Assembly (NCBI RefSeq): GCF_001306115.1
Contig: NZ_LGCL01000019.1
Coordinates: 124,001-188,000 of the forward strand
Direction of reading: 5' to 3'
Source: Ornatilinea apprima
Lineage (GTDB): Bacteria > Chloroflexota > Anaerolineae > Anaerolineales > Anaerolineaceae
DNA length: 64,000 nucleotides
In this document: positions 52,066 to 61,397 of the stretch, piece by piece
Layout of the letters: every line of letters starts with the position of its first letter
How positions within the stretch are numbered: the first letter of the stretch is position 1
Translations under genes and position numbers: made by a program
The notes under the pieces: generated by a model
Database searches by the model: none
What the model was told of the DNA's origin: nothing
Seen by the model: the letters and a program-made list of their open reading frames with translations, nothing else

Positions 52066-52437
52066 TGAATTTTCCTCCATGTCGTTACAGACCCGGCCAA
52101 CGCCAGATCAATGCACTTTAGATTGTACCTGAAATCGGCTTTTGCTCCCTTAGCCGCCTTACCCAATCGGAATGCCCCACCTGGGCAGCATTAAATCTCC
52201 CCAACTGGCCAGGGTGCCAAGCATTCGGGGGTGGCAGTCTATCCCCCTATGCCCATCGACAAACATTGAAGCTGGCGAAGCTCTCAGAGAGGTCAGACTA
52301 TTTTGGCTCGACGGTTCCTCTCCAATCCTCAACGCAACCTCTGTGCCAGCCTTCCAGACAGACCAGCGGCTGTTAAAGACCCCACCCCCCTCCAAGGTGG
52401 AAGGGGGCGGGTAAATTCCAGGCTTGAAGCAAACAGC
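52066..52437. other. Intergenic spacer with hairpin, no gene assigned
   Basis: 372 bases between the NatA-like gene and the nucleoside-type ABC operon, both on minus. An open plus-strand frame (52172-52414) has no ribosome site and odd composition, so I do not call it. A hairpin with C-rich and G-rich arms lies at 52381-52411. The rest has no motif I can name and may be a degenerate repeat. Confidence 0.4.
52381..52411. repeat. C/G-rich hairpin in spacer
   Basis: CCCACCCCCCTCCA, short loop AGG, TGGAAGGGGGCGGG. A long imperfect inverted repeat without a T-tract, 27 bases from the stop of the permease gene at 52438. It may act as a terminator or mRNA end, or belong to a repeat family with the hairpins at 22917 and 61314. 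Confidence 0.45.
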
Positions 52438-53709
52438 TTACTCTTTTTCGTACGGCACACCCTCGGCGGCGGGTGCTTGCGAGCGGCCTACCACCCCGGC
52501 CAAAACGATCATCGTAACCACATAGGGTGCCATCAGCAAGAATTGTGACGGAATTTGCACCTGCAAAATCGCCAGGCGCGAGGCCAGCGAATCCGCGAAA
52601 CCGAACAGCAGACCCGCGCCAAACGACCCGAACGGCATGTAATTGCCAAAGATCATCGCCGCCAGACCGATGAAGCCACGTCCTGCCGTCATCACCTCGT
52701 CAAAGCGGCCCACCGAGCCAAGGGTGAAATATCCACCGGCAAACCCGGCCACCATGCCACCCAGAATCACGCCCATATAGCGCGTGCGGTTCACGTTAAT
52801 TCCCAGAGTGTCGGCCGCCTTGGGGTGTTCGCCAACGGAGCGCAGGCGCAGCCCCCAGCGCGTGCTGAACAAAGCCACCTGCAGCACCACCAGCAGCACA
52901 AACAGCAGGTATACAAACAGGTTGTTGTCAAACAAGATCGGCCCCAGAACCGGAATCTTGGAGAGCAGCGGAATTTGAAAAGGCTTAAAGATACCGGGGT
53001 TATTCAGCTCCTGATACGTCTGCAGGAACTTGGCCGAGATATAAGAGGTCAACCCGGTTGCCAGAATGTTAATCACCGTGCCCGAGATCACCTGGTTGGT
53101 CTTATATTTAATCGACAGCACACCCAAAATCCAGGCCATCAACGCCCCAACCGCAATCGCAGCAAGCAAGCCCAGCCACAAATTCTTGGTCACACTGCCA
53201 ACCAGCGCGCCCACCATTGCCCCCGAAAGCATCATACCCTCAATAGCAATGTTGACAATGCCGGAGCGTTCGCACAGAATACCGGCCAGCGCGCCCAATG
53301 TGATCGGCACCGCTTTGCCCAGGGTGGTGGCAAATAAGCCCACCAAATTCAGCGACTTGTCTGCCGCCGCCCAGGTGAGAAAGCCGAACACAAAGAAAGC
53401 CACCACCACCGCCAGCACCCAGTTGGTGTAGCGCTTAAACCCGCGCGCCAATTGCACACCGCCCAACACGGCGCTTAACACCGCCAGGATGGTCAGCGTT
53501 GATTGGGTTGGCAGCTCCCAATCGGGAACCTGGATCGCGGTTGCCCCGCGGTTCAAACCAAAGGTGGTAAATGTCTCCGCGGCTGTCGTGCGCGCGAAGA
53601 AGAAGTAGATGCTGAAAGCCACCAGCAAAAAGATAACGCCCATCACCCGCTGCCGGGTCGGGGATTCGATCTCTAAATGCCGGTGATAGGAATTGGTATT
53701 GGCTGTCAT
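52438..53709 (-). CDS. Nucleoside-type ABC importer permease (YufQ/NupQ-like)
   Basis: 423-residue permease. After two or three N-terminal TM segments (FLLVAFSIYFFFARTTA and TLTILAVLSAVLGGVQLA) comes the BPD_transp_2 core with IAIEGMMLSGAMVGALVGS, GLTSYISAKF and GINVNRTRYMGVILGGMVAGFAGGYFTLG. The closing TM segments are typical of the branched-chain amino-acid/sugar-type fold used by BMP-dependent nucleoside importers. It is the last gene of a four-gene system (BMP protein, ATPase, two permeases), three bases after its partner. Confidence 0.9.
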   Translation of the reverse strand: MTANTNSYHRHLEIESPTRQRVMGVIFLLVAFSIYFFFARTTAAETFTTFGLNRGATAIQVPDWELPTQSTLTILAVLSAVLGGVQLARGFKRYTNWVLAVVVAFFVFGFLTWAAADKSLNLVGLFATTLGKAVPITLGALAGILCERSGIVNIAIEGMMLSGAMVGALVGSVTKNLWLGLLAAIAVGALMAWILGVLSIKYKTNQVISGTVINILATGLTSYISAKFLQTYQELNNPGIFKPFQIPLLSKIPVLGPILFDNNLFVYLLFVLLVVLQVALFSTRWGLRLRSVGEHPKAADTLGINVNRTRYMGVILGGMVAGFAGGYFTLGSVGRFDEVMTAGRGFIGLAAMIFGNYMPFGSFGAGLLFGFADSLASRLAILQVQIPSQFLLMAPYVVTMIVLAGVVGRSQAPAAEGVPYEKE

Positions 53710-53712
53710 CGC

Positions 53713-54987
53713 TTATTTCCCTCCCCAGGATCGGATCGAAATACCCTCGCCCGCGCGGCTTTCCTTCAAACGATAGATCGTTCGGATGATCGCCGGCGCG
53801 GCAATGAACATCAAAATGACCGCCTGCAAAATCGAGATAATATCAATCGGAATGCCCGCGGTTACCTGCATGCGCGTCGCCCCGTTGCGCAGGGTGCCAA
53901 ACAGCAGCGCGGCCAGCACCACACCTGCCGGGTGATTGTTCCCCAGCAGCGCCAGCGCGATCGCGTCAAAACCATACCCCGAAGAAAACGCCATCGCCAG
54001 GTTGCCAGAGACGCCCATCACCTCGTTAATCCCGGCCATTCCCGCCAGCGCCCCCGAAAGGGCCATCGCCAGGATGGTGTTGCCGACCACATTCATGCCG
54101 GAATATTTCGCCGCGTCGGGGTTGGCGCCCACGGTGCGCAGATTAAAACCCCAGGTGGTCTTGAACAGGAACCAGTACACCAGGTAGGCCACCGTCAGGG
54201 CCACGAAAAAGCCCAGATGGAAGCGAATTGGGTCCGCAAAGAACTTCGGAAACACCGCCGAGGGTTCGATATTGGGCGTAACCGGGTTAAAACTCTCTGG
54301 GCGTTTCATCGGGCCGGTCAACAGCCAATCACTCAAGCGGAAGGCAATGTAGTTCATCATGATCGTGTTGATCACTTCATGCCCGCCCGTCTTGGCTTTC
54401 AGCCAGCCGGGAATGTAGCCCCACAGCGCGCCGCCGGCCGCGCCGGCCAAAAACGTCAGCGGCATGTGGATGACCGCTGGCAGTCCCTTGATCGAATAGC
54501 CAATGAACGTGCCGGCCAGCGCACCCACAAAAATTTGTCCTTCCGCGCCAATATTGAAAACCCCGGCGCGAAAGCCCAGTGCCACTGCCAGACCCGCAAA
54601 GATATACGGCGTTGATGCCACCAGGCTCTCCAGGAAGGGATTGAACGCCCGGCGGATATCCATCGCATCCCCCGACTGCAGCGCGGCGATGATCCGCGCC
54701 GGGTCGCCAATAGAACCGGTGAACAGCGCCACATACGCGCCTTTCACCGTTTCCCAAGCCGCTTTCATGCCCGCGCCAAACGATTCGCCAAAACTGGCAT
54801 ACACCGATTCGGTGGTCAGAACAATAAAAATACCACCTATCAACAATCCGGTGATCACGGCCAGCAGTGGAATTAAGACCACCTGCCAGAAACTCTTCTT
54901 TTCGGCCACTTCCTCCAGAAAGACTTTACCCGCGTCTTGGTTGGAGGATGCTTCCGAAGAAATTTGGTTTTTCTGCTCGTCACTCAT
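53713..54987 (-). CDS. Nucleoside-type ABC importer permease (YufP/NupP-like)
   Basis: 424-residue permease with a hydrophilic 30-residue N-terminus, one TM (VVLIPLLAVITGLLIGGIFIV) and the BPD_transp_2 core: VFNIGAEGQIFVGALAGTF, LPAVIHMPLTFLAGAAGGALWG, NTIMMNYIAFRLSDWLL and SGMNVVGNTILAMALSGALAGMAG. The last are the characteristic motifs of YufP-like subunits. It lies between the ATPase and the second permease with very short gaps, so the three are one operon. Confidence 0.92.
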   Translation of the reverse strand: MSDEQKNQISSEASSNQDAGKVFLEEVAEKKSFWQVVLIPLLAVITGLLIGGIFIVLTTESVYASFGESFGAGMKAAWETVKGAYVALFTGSIGDPARIIAALQSGDAMDIRRAFNPFLESLVASTPYIFAGLAVALGFRAGVFNIGAEGQIFVGALAGTFIGYSIKGLPAVIHMPLTFLAGAAGGALWGYIPGWLKAKTGGHEVINTIMMNYIAFRLSDWLLTGPMKRPESFNPVTPNIEPSAVFPKFFADPIRFHLGFFVALTVAYLVYWFLFKTTWGFNLRTVGANPDAAKYSGMNVVGNTILAMALSGALAGMAGINEVMGVSGNLAMAFSSGYGFDAIALALLGNNHPAGVVLAALLFGTLRNGATRMQVTAGIPIDIISILQAVILMFIAAPAIIRTIYRLKESRAGEGISIRSWGGK

Positions 54988-55005
54988 GAATAATCCTCCT
55001 TTGAA

Positions 55006-56565
55006 TCAAGCCGCGGCTTGCGCCGGTTTGCCGCTCATTTTCTGGCGCGCCTCTTCCGGGGGAATCCCGGCCATCAGCAAGCCAAGATATTCCTTGGTCG
55101 CTTCTTCAGAAGGCACAGTGGCGACAATCTTGCCCCGATACATCACTGCGATGCGGTCCGAAAGCTGCAGAATTTCGTCCAATTCGGTGGAGACCAGCAG
55201 AACTGCCACACCGCTGTCGCGTTTTTTCAGAATTTGGGAGTGAATGTACTCAATTGAGCCAACATCCAGGCCGCGCGTGGGCTGTGAAGCCACCAGGAGA
55301 TGAATCGGCCGTGAAAGCTCGCGTGCCACAATCACCTTCTGCTGATTGCCGCCCGAGAGATTGCCCACATGGGTATCGTAGCCCGGCGTGCGAATGTCGT
55401 ATTCACGAATTAATGCTTTGGCATTCTCCACCACGCGATCCCATTGGATCACCGCGCCGCGCGCGTAGGGTTCTTTATAATAGGTGTTCAATACCAGGTT
55501 GTCTTTTACCGGGAACGCCAGCACCAGCCCATCTGCCTGCCGGTCTTCGGGGACGTGCGCGCTGCCCAGCTCGGTGATTTTGCGCGGCGTCAAGCCGGTG
55601 ATCTCATTCCCCATCAGGCGGATGCTGCCGCTGGTCACCTTGCGCAGACCAGTGACCGCTTCGGCCAGCTCGGTTTGCCCGTTGCCCTGCACGCCAGCCA
55701 CGCCCAACACTTCACCTTTGCGCACAACAAACGAAACCCCATCCACAGCCACCTGCTTGCGGTCATCAGCCACCAGCAGATCCATTGCCTCCAGAACGGC
55801 TTCCCCGGCCTCAAGCGGCGTCCGCTCCAGCACCAGGTCCACCTCACGCCCTACCATCATCGAGGCCAGCAGATTCTGATCTGCTTCGGCCGGGGTGGTG
55901 CCGCCCACCACTTTTCCGCGCCGGATGACCGTGATCCGGTCAGACACATCCAGCACCTCGCGCAGTTTATGCGTGATGAAAATGATCGACTTACCCTTCT
56001 CGGCCAGCGAGCGCATGATCTTAAACAACTCATCCGCTTCCTGGGGGGTCAATACGGCGGTCGGCTCATCAAAGATCAGAATGTCGGCTTCGCGGTACAG
56101 CAATTTGATAATCTCAACGCGCTGCTGCACACCGACCGGCAAATCGCGAACATAACTACTCGGGTCCACTTCCAGCCCGTACTGCTCTGAAATCTGGCGG
56201 ATCTTTTTGGCCGCTTTCTGCCGGTCCAAAAACCCACCGGGTTTCACTTCTTCTTCACCAAGCATGACATTCTCTGTCACGGTAAATACCGGGACCAACA
56301 TAAAATGTTGGTGGACCATGCCAATGCCGGCCTTGATCGCGTCACTGGGTGAATGGACGGTGATTCGCTCTCCACGCACAAAAATTTCACCCTCCGTGGG
56401 CTGGTAAAGCCCATAGAGGATGTTCATTAATGTGGTTTTTCCCGCACCATTCTCGCCAAGAAGCGCGTGGATTTCCCCCTGCTCCAGCGTCAGATCGATA
56501 TGATCGTTGGCCAGCACACCCGGAAATTGTTTGGTGATCCCTCGCAGCTCTAGAATTGGCGCCAT
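55006..56565 (-). CDS. Nucleoside-type ABC importer ATPase (YufO/NupO-like, two NBDs)
   Basis: 519-residue fused double ATPase. NBD1 has LLGENGAGKTTLMNILYG, signature (V/I)GVQQRVEIIKLLY and Walker B ILIFDEPTAVLTP. NBD2 is degenerate at its P-loop (VAGVQGNGQTELAEAV) but has LSGGNQQKVIVARELS and LLVASQPTRGLDVGS. This split is usual for sugar/nucleoside importers of the RbsA/YufO type. It begins 291 bases after the BMP gene, which ends at its own terminator, and is followed by the two permeases. Confidence 0.93.
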   Translation of the reverse strand: MAPILELRGITKQFPGVLANDHIDLTLEQGEIHALLGENGAGKTTLMNILYGLYQPTEGEIFVRGERITVHSPSDAIKAGIGMVHQHFMLVPVFTVTENVMLGEEEVKPGGFLDRQKAAKKIRQISEQYGLEVDPSSYVRDLPVGVQQRVEIIKLLYREADILIFDEPTAVLTPQEADELFKIMRSLAEKGKSIIFITHKLREVLDVSDRITVIRRGKVVGGTTPAEADQNLLASMMVGREVDLVLERTPLEAGEAVLEAMDLLVADDRKQVAVDGVSFVVRKGEVLGVAGVQGNGQTELAEAVTGLRKVTSGSIRLMGNEITGLTPRKITELGSAHVPEDRQADGLVLAFPVKDNLVLNTYYKEPYARGAVIQWDRVVENAKALIREYDIRTPGYDTHVGNLSGGNQQKVIVARELSRPIHLLVASQPTRGLDVGSIEYIHSQILKKRDSGVAVLLVSTELDEILQLSDRIAVMYRGKIVATVPSEEATKEYLGLLMAGIPPEEARQKMSGKPAQAAA

Positions 56566-56802
56566 ACATTATCTCCGTGTGTGATCATAAAATTTGGAAT
56601 GATTTTACCATATTGCTTCATTAATGGAAACTAAATCGGCAATTGTCTGACAAACCCCTGGTTCAGTCAAAAACACACCACCCTCCCATATCCTCCACCC
56701 ACCGCGCGCCATTCTTTGCCTGCCCATTTCCACCACCCCATACCCATCAGGTGGTAACCTCATTCTTCGGTTTTCGCCCTGATCGACTTGCATGACAGAG
56801 AC

Positions 56803-56831
56803 AAAAAGAGCCGGCGCATGCGCGCCGGCTC
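56803..56831 (-). terminator. Terminator between the BMP gene and the ABC ATPase
   Basis: Minus strand GAGCCGGCGC, GCAT loop, GCGCCGGCTC, TTTTTGT. The 10-bp GC stem lies 26 bases after the BMP stop. Partial termination would yield more binding protein than transporter, a common arrangement. Confidence 0.88.
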
Positions 56832-56856
56832 ACCAACTACTTCAATCGTCAGAGGA

Positions 56857-58932
56857 TTATTTTCCGACTTTGACATCGCCGGCAATAATCATCGCCTTCA
56901 GAGCTTCCACTTCGGCCTTCAGATCAGCCGGGACCATGCTGTCCAGGTCGTGGTATTCAGCCAGACCCACGCCGCCATTCTCCAGCGTGCCCAGGTAAGC
57001 GCCGCCAGCGAAATTGCCAGCCGCCACAGCCTTAGCCGCTTCAAACACAGCCACATCCATGCCCTTCTCAACCGAGGTCAGCATGATCGAGGCATATTCC
57101 GGAGCGCTCACGTACCAGTCGTAGTCCACGCCAATCATGTAGGCGTTGCCGCGTTCCATGATAGCCGCCGCGGTGCCCAGGCCCACAGGTCCGGCTACCG
57201 GCATGATGATGTCGGCGCCTTCGTCCATCAGCGTCTCGCCCAGCGCGCGGCCGTCATCGGTGCTCTCAAAGTTGCCGGTGAAGAGGCCGGTCTGCGTTTC
57301 CGGATCCCAGCCCAGCACTTCCACTTCGGTGCCCTTCTCCTGGTTGTAGTAGGCCACGCCCTCAGCAAACCCGTCCATGAAGATCGTCACGGTCGGGATC
57401 TGCATGCCGCCGAAGGTACCCACTTTGCCGGTCTTGGTCATGCCAGCCGCCAGATAACCAGCCAGGAAACCAGCCTGGTCGGTGTCAAAGGTCAGGCCCA
57501 GCACGTTCTCAAACGCCGGATCGTAGGCAAAGTCCACAATCGCGAACTTCTGGTCCGGGTTGGCGGTTGCCGCGGCAGCCGTCGCGTCGCCCAGCAGGAA
57601 GCCCACCGTCACGATCAGATCGCACTCTTCCTCAAGGAAGGCGTTGATGTTCTTTTCGTAATCGGTTTGCTGCTGCGACTCAAGGTATTTGCCCTCAAAG
57701 CCCATCTTGTCAGCGGCTTCGACAACACCCTTGTAAGCGGTGGCGTTGAACGATTTGTCATCGATACCGCCCGCGTCCGTTACCTGGCAAACCTTCATGC
57801 CCGCACCGCTGGGGAGCGCTTCGGCGCTGCCGGCAGCCTGCTCAGCAATAACTTTGGCTTTCAGGGCTTCCACTTCGGCTTTCAGCTCATCCGGTACCAT
57901 GCTATCCAGATCGTGGTAGGGGGCCAGGCTCACGCCGCCATTCTCCAGCGTGCCCAGGTAAGAGCCGCCAGCGAAATTGCCGTCTACAACAGCCTTAGCC
58001 GCTTCAAACACAGCCACGTCCATGCCCTTCTGAACCGAGGTCAGCATGATTGAGCCGTATTCCGGAGCGCTCACGTACCAGTCGTAGTCCACGCCAATCA
58101 TGTAGGCGTCGCCGCGTTCCATGATCGCCGCCGCGGTGCCCAGGCCCACAGGTCCGGCTACCGGCATGATGATGTCGGCGCCTTCGTCCATCAGCGTCTC
58201 GCCCAGCGCGCGGCCGTCATCGGTGCTCTCAAAGTTGCCGGTGAAGAGGCCGGTCTGCGTTTCCGGATCCCAGCCCAGCACTTCCACTTCGGTGCCCTTC
58301 TCCTGGTTGTAGTAGGCCACGCCCTCAGCAAACCCGTCCATGAAGATCGTCACGGTCGGGATCTGCATGCCGCCGAAGGTACCCACTTTGCCGGTCTTGG
58401 TCATGCCAGCCGCCAGATAACCAGCCAGGAAACCAGCCTGGTCGGTGTCAAAGGTCAGGCCCAGCACGTTCTCAAACGCCGGATCGTAGGCAAAGTCCAC
58501 AATCGCGAACTTCTGGTCCGGGTTGGCGGTTGCCGCGGCAGCCGTCGCGTCGCCCAGCAGGAAGCCCACCGTCACGATCAGATCGCACTCTTCCTCAAGG
58601 AAGGCGTTGATGTTCTTTTCGTAATCGGTTTGCTGCTGCGACTCGAGGTATTTGCCGTCAACACCCAGTTCGTCCACGGCGAGCAACACGCCTTTGTAAG
58701 CAGTTGCGTTGAACGATTTGTCATCGATACCGCCCGCGTCCGTTACCTGGCAAACTTTCAATTTTGCCGGGGCTTCAGCCGCCGGGGCTTCCGTTGCAGG
58801 AACCTCGGTCGGTTGTTCTGCAGCCGGAGCCGCAGCTTCGGTAGGTGCGGGTGTCGCAGCCGGCTGGCAAGCCGCTAAAAGCATGGACGCCATCACAAGC
58901 ACTGCAACAAGAATATTAACCTTTTTAAACAT
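56857..58932 (-). CDS. BMP-family lipoprotein with two tandem binding domains
   Basis: 691-residue membrane-anchored substrate-binding lipoprotein of the BMP/PnrA family (nucleosides). The signal (VLVMASMLLAACQP) is followed by an Ala/Pro/Glu-rich linker. Domain 1 spans about 57-372, domain 2 about 384-691. Both contain VCQVTDAGGIDDKSFNATAYKGV, FLEEECDLIVTVGFLLGDATAAAA, VGTFGGMQIPTVTIFMDGFAEG, MPVAGPVGLGTAAAIMERG and SIMLTSVxKGMDVAVFEAAK. The copies are separated by a 15-residue linker and repeat at 963 bp. Single-domain BMP proteins are about 330-370 residues, so this is an internal duplication. A promoter and a terminator frame it as its own unit. Confidence 0.93.
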   Translation of the reverse strand: MFKKVNILVAVLVMASMLLAACQPAATPAPTEAAAPAAEQPTEVPATEAPAAEAPAKLKVCQVTDAGGIDDKSFNATAYKGVLLAVDELGVDGKYLESQQQTDYEKNINAFLEEECDLIVTVGFLLGDATAAAATANPDQKFAIVDFAYDPAFENVLGLTFDTDQAGFLAGYLAAGMTKTGKVGTFGGMQIPTVTIFMDGFAEGVAYYNQEKGTEVEVLGWDPETQTGLFTGNFESTDDGRALGETLMDEGADIIMPVAGPVGLGTAAAIMERGDAYMIGVDYDWYVSAPEYGSIMLTSVQKGMDVAVFEAAKAVVDGNFAGGSYLGTLENGGVSLAPYHDLDSMVPDELKAEVEALKAKVIAEQAAGSAEALPSGAGMKVCQVTDAGGIDDKSFNATAYKGVVEAADKMGFEGKYLESQQQTDYEKNINAFLEEECDLIVTVGFLLGDATAAAATANPDQKFAIVDFAYDPAFENVLGLTFDTDQAGFLAGYLAAGMTKTGKVGTFGGMQIPTVTIFMDGFAEGVAYYNQEKGTEVEVLGWDPETQTGLFTGNFESTDDGRALGETLMDEGADIIMPVAGPVGLGTAAAIMERGNAYMIGVDYDWYVSAPEYASIMLTSVEKGMDVAVFEAAKAVAAGNFAGGAYLGTLENGGVGLAEYHDLDSMVPADLKAEVEALKAMIIAGDVKVGK
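56882..58761. repeat. Internal tandem duplication in the BMP gene
   Basis: Copy A 56882-57798 and copy B 57845-58761, offset 963 bp exactly (321 codons). The long core, about 57162-57680 against 58125-58643, looks almost identical at DNA level; differences gather at both edges of the copies (for example the helix after VCQV and the C-terminal 70 residues). This pattern suggests recent duplication or ongoing gene conversion. Confidence 0.9.
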
Positions 58933-59010
58933 TCGTCTTCTCCTTCATCCTGATTTTTATGGGATGTTAAGACTCAGGCACAGGCACGCCCTGTACCCAT
59001 CTGAAATTTA

Positions 59011-59039
59011 AGTATAATCCGAATGAAAATACCTCGCAA
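59011..59039 (-). promoter_or_regulatory. Candidate promoter of the BMP gene
   Basis: Minus strand TTGCGA (59039-59034), 17-base spacer, TATACT (59016-59011). It lies about 80 bases before the BMP start codon, after the terminator of the upstream MFS gene. Confidence 0.5.
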
Positions 59040-59071
59040 GACCACCAGCGTTAACAAATGAGAGTGCCATT

Positions 59072-59103
59072 AAAAAGCGGGCGCTTTCGCGCCCGCCTCA
59101 AAA
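59072..59103 (-). terminator. Terminator after the MFS gene
   Basis: GCGGGCGC, loop TTTC, GCGCCCGC, flanked by A5 on the left and A7 on the right of the plus strand. Minus-strand transcripts end in TTTTTAA. 18 bases after the MFS stop. Confidence 0.9.
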
Positions 59104-59120
59104 AAACCTCAGAACCACCC

Positions 59121-60383
59121 CTATTTTGCTTCACCCCGGCGCACCCCCACCATCATCGCCAGCGCGAAGAGCAGAAAAATCGGACTGATCAGCATCATCA
59201 GGTTATAGTTGTTCCCCGAGAACTGCACCGCCGCGCCAAACGCCAGCGGACCTACCACCGCCGCGGTCTGCGACGAAAAGTAATACAGCCCGGTATAAGC
59301 CCCCAGGTTTTCATCGGTAGTCATATCCACTACCATGGGCAGCGAATTGATGTTAATCAGCGACCAGGCAAACCCCGCCAGCATCAGAATAAAACTGACC
59401 GGGTAAATCCCCGCCGTTTTGGTGACCGACGCGATCCGCGCGCCGACGGTTATGCTGGGAGGCAGCACATACATTAATCCCAAAGAGACAATCATCATTA
59501 CAATTCCAGTGATGATCGTACGCTTGCGGCCAAATTTAGCCGCAATATAGCCAGATGGAATGGCGAAGACCAAGAAGATCAGCGATACATACGTTAATTG
59601 GAAAGCCGCGTCGGCCTCGCCCAGTCCCAGGTGCTTCACCGCGTACAGGGTGAAGAAAGTCTCAATCGCGTACCAGCTCAAAAACCAGAACAGAATCGCC
59701 GTCAGCATGCGCGCCGCGCTGCGCTCTTCTTCGGCAAACACACTGGTGATGCTTTTCCACACATCCGGGCGTTCCGCCTTTTGGTCGTCGCGCGTTGAAT
59801 ATTCCTTCGGCTCGCGGATGAACACCAGCACCAGAATCGCCGAAAGCGTAACCAGCGCCGAACCCAGCCAGAAAGCATAATTGGGGTTTTTGGCGTAGAG
59901 CTGTGACCCAACCGCAAAGGAAATTACCGAGGCCAGCCCGCCCATAAAGTTGATAATCCCGTTAGCCTGCGAGCGCTGCGCCGAAGGGGTGATGTCTGGC
60001 ATCAAGGCAATCACCGGCGTGCGCCAGAACGCCATGCTCACCAGCACCGTTGTGGCCGTCAGCACGAACAGCACCAGCGATGAGCTCAACGGCATCAATC
60101 CAAACGCGATGGCCGCCACTGGCGCGCCAATCAGAATGAACGGCAGCCGCCGCCCCAGGGGCGTGCGCAGCCGGTCAGACCAGGCCCCCACCCAGGGTTG
60201 GATCAGCACCGCCGCCAGGTTATCCAGCACCATAAAAATGGCGATCCAAAACGCGCTCAGCCCAAACTGCCGGTCTAAAATGAGCGGCACAAACGCGTTA
60301 TAGATCGCCCAGATGATACTCACACCAAAGAAGCCAAAGCCCAACAAGAACGTCTTAGGGTAGCTAAATCGTTTCTCTTCCAT
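59121..60383 (-). CDS. Major facilitator superfamily transporter (SLC45/sugar-type)
   Basis: 420-residue secondary transporter with 12 hydrophobic segments. The loop between TM2 and TM3 reads WVGAWSDRLRTPLGRRLPFILIG, the RxxGRRxP motif shared by GPH/SLC45 sucrose-type carriers. The second half has AKFGRKRTIITG at the matching position. The substrate may be a glycoside or disaccharide. It has its own terminator. trmD lies upstream on the same strand 42 bases away, so it may be read through from trmD, but the functions are unrelated. Confidence 0.85.
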   Translation of the reverse strand: MEEKRFSYPKTFLLGFGFFGVSIIWAIYNAFVPLILDRQFGLSAFWIAIFMVLDNLAAVLIQPWVGAWSDRLRTPLGRRLPFILIGAPVAAIAFGLMPLSSSLVLFVLTATTVLVSMAFWRTPVIALMPDITPSAQRSQANGIINFMGGLASVISFAVGSQLYAKNPNYAFWLGSALVTLSAILVLVFIREPKEYSTRDDQKAERPDVWKSITSVFAEEERSAARMLTAILFWFLSWYAIETFFTLYAVKHLGLGEADAAFQLTYVSLIFLVFAIPSGYIAAKFGRKRTIITGIVMMIVSLGLMYVLPPSITVGARIASVTKTAGIYPVSFILMLAGFAWSLININSLPMVVDMTTDENLGAYTGLYYFSSQTAAVVGPLAFGAAVQFSGNNYNLMMLISPIFLLFALAMMVGVRRGEAK

Positions 60384-60425
60384 GCCTCTCCTGATGATTG
60401 CTGATTGAATAATGAAATGGTTGGG

Positions 60426-61175
60426 TTAAACGTCTTCAGACCGGCTCAGCGCCTCGCGCAGCTTCTTCAAAAATGCCTGGTCCTTTTTCGACAGATCCAT
60501 CGCCTCCAGCAAATCGGGCCGGCGCTGCAGGGTGCGCTCCAGCGCCCGCTCGCGCCGCCAGCGATCAATTTCCGCGTGATTTCCGCTCTGCAGCACCGCC
60601 GGCACACCCCAGCCGCGAAACTCCGGCGGCCGTGTGTAATGCGGATACTCCAGCAGCCCCGATGCAAAAGAATCATCCTCCGCGCCGGTCGGGTCGCCCA
60701 GCGCGCCGGGGATCAGGCGCGTCAGCGCGTCGATTAACACCATCGCCGGCAGCTCGCCGCCCGTCAGCACAAAGTCGCCAATCGAAATTTCATCCGTCAC
60801 CAGGTGCTCGCGCACCCGCTCGTCTACCCCCTCATACCGCCCGCACAGCAGACCAATCCGCTCGTAGCCTGACAGCTCATTAGCCACCTGCTGGGTGAAC
60901 TGCCGCCCCTGCGGCGTCATCAGAATCACCGGGCACGCCGGCGGAGCGCCCAGCACCGATTCCACCGCCGCGAAAATCGGCTCCGGCTTCATCACCATCC
61001 CCCCCCCGCCACCATACGGCGTATCGTCGGTAATGTGATGCTTATCGGTTGTCCAATCGCGGATATTGTAGAGCGACACCTCAATCAGGCGATTCTCAGC
61101 CGCGCGCTTCAGCATGCTGGTCGCCAAATACGAAGAAAACATTTCCGGGAATAAGGTAAAAACGTCAAAACGCAT
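60426..61175 (-). CDS. trmD: tRNA (guanine-N1-)-methyltransferase TrmD
   Basis: SAM-dependent SPOUT methyltransferase that makes m1G37 in tRNAs, needed for frame maintenance. The 249-residue protein has [52 protein letters not shown], and [22 protein letters not shown], which form the trefoil knot and SAM site; [23 protein letters not shown] follows near the C-terminus. The usual neighbours rpsP, rimM and rplS are absent here, so it is detached from the classic operon. Confidence 0.95.
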   Translation of the reverse strand: MRFDVFTLFPEMFSSYLATSMLKRAAENRLIEVSLYNIRDWTTDKHHITDDTPYGGGGGMVMKPEPIFAAVESVLGAPPACPVILMTPQGRQFTQQVANELSGYERIGLLCGRYEGVDERVREHLVTDEISIGDFVLTGGELPAMVLIDALTRLIPGALGDPTGAEDDSFASGLLEYPHYTRPPEFRGWGVPAVLQSGNHAEIDRWRRERALERTLQRRPDLLEAMDLSKKDQAFLKKLREALSRSEDV

Positions 61176-61313
61176 ACGCCTATTGTATTGTGAACCGCCC
61201 CGCCAGGCAAGCCAAACCGTTCTTGCTCATCCTCGCGCCAAATTTCTCCCTTTCCCTACAACCGCCCGGAAATGCCCAACTTGTGACCAACCCGTTGGCC
61301 CTCATTTCTTCTT

Positions 61314-61347
61314 CCTTCCCCTAAAATCTGGCGTTTTTGGGGGAAGG
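61314..61347. repeat. Hairpin between trmD and the UvrA-like gene
   Basis: CCTTCCCC TAAAA, loop, TTTTT GGGGGAAGG: an imperfect 13-bp stem. Arms match the palindrome at 22917-22941 in core (CCTTCCCC / GGGGAAGG), and both are followed within ten bases by ATGGAGG. Confidence 0.5.
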
Positions 61348-61397
61348 CCAGCATGGAGGTCTTCTGCGCCAACATTTTCGGCAAAGCTAGGGTATGG

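Noticed and set aside
56788-58053. 421-codon plus-strand frame antisense to the BMP gene
   Set aside because: It repeats only because the BMP gene repeats; His/Arg-rich shadow composition.
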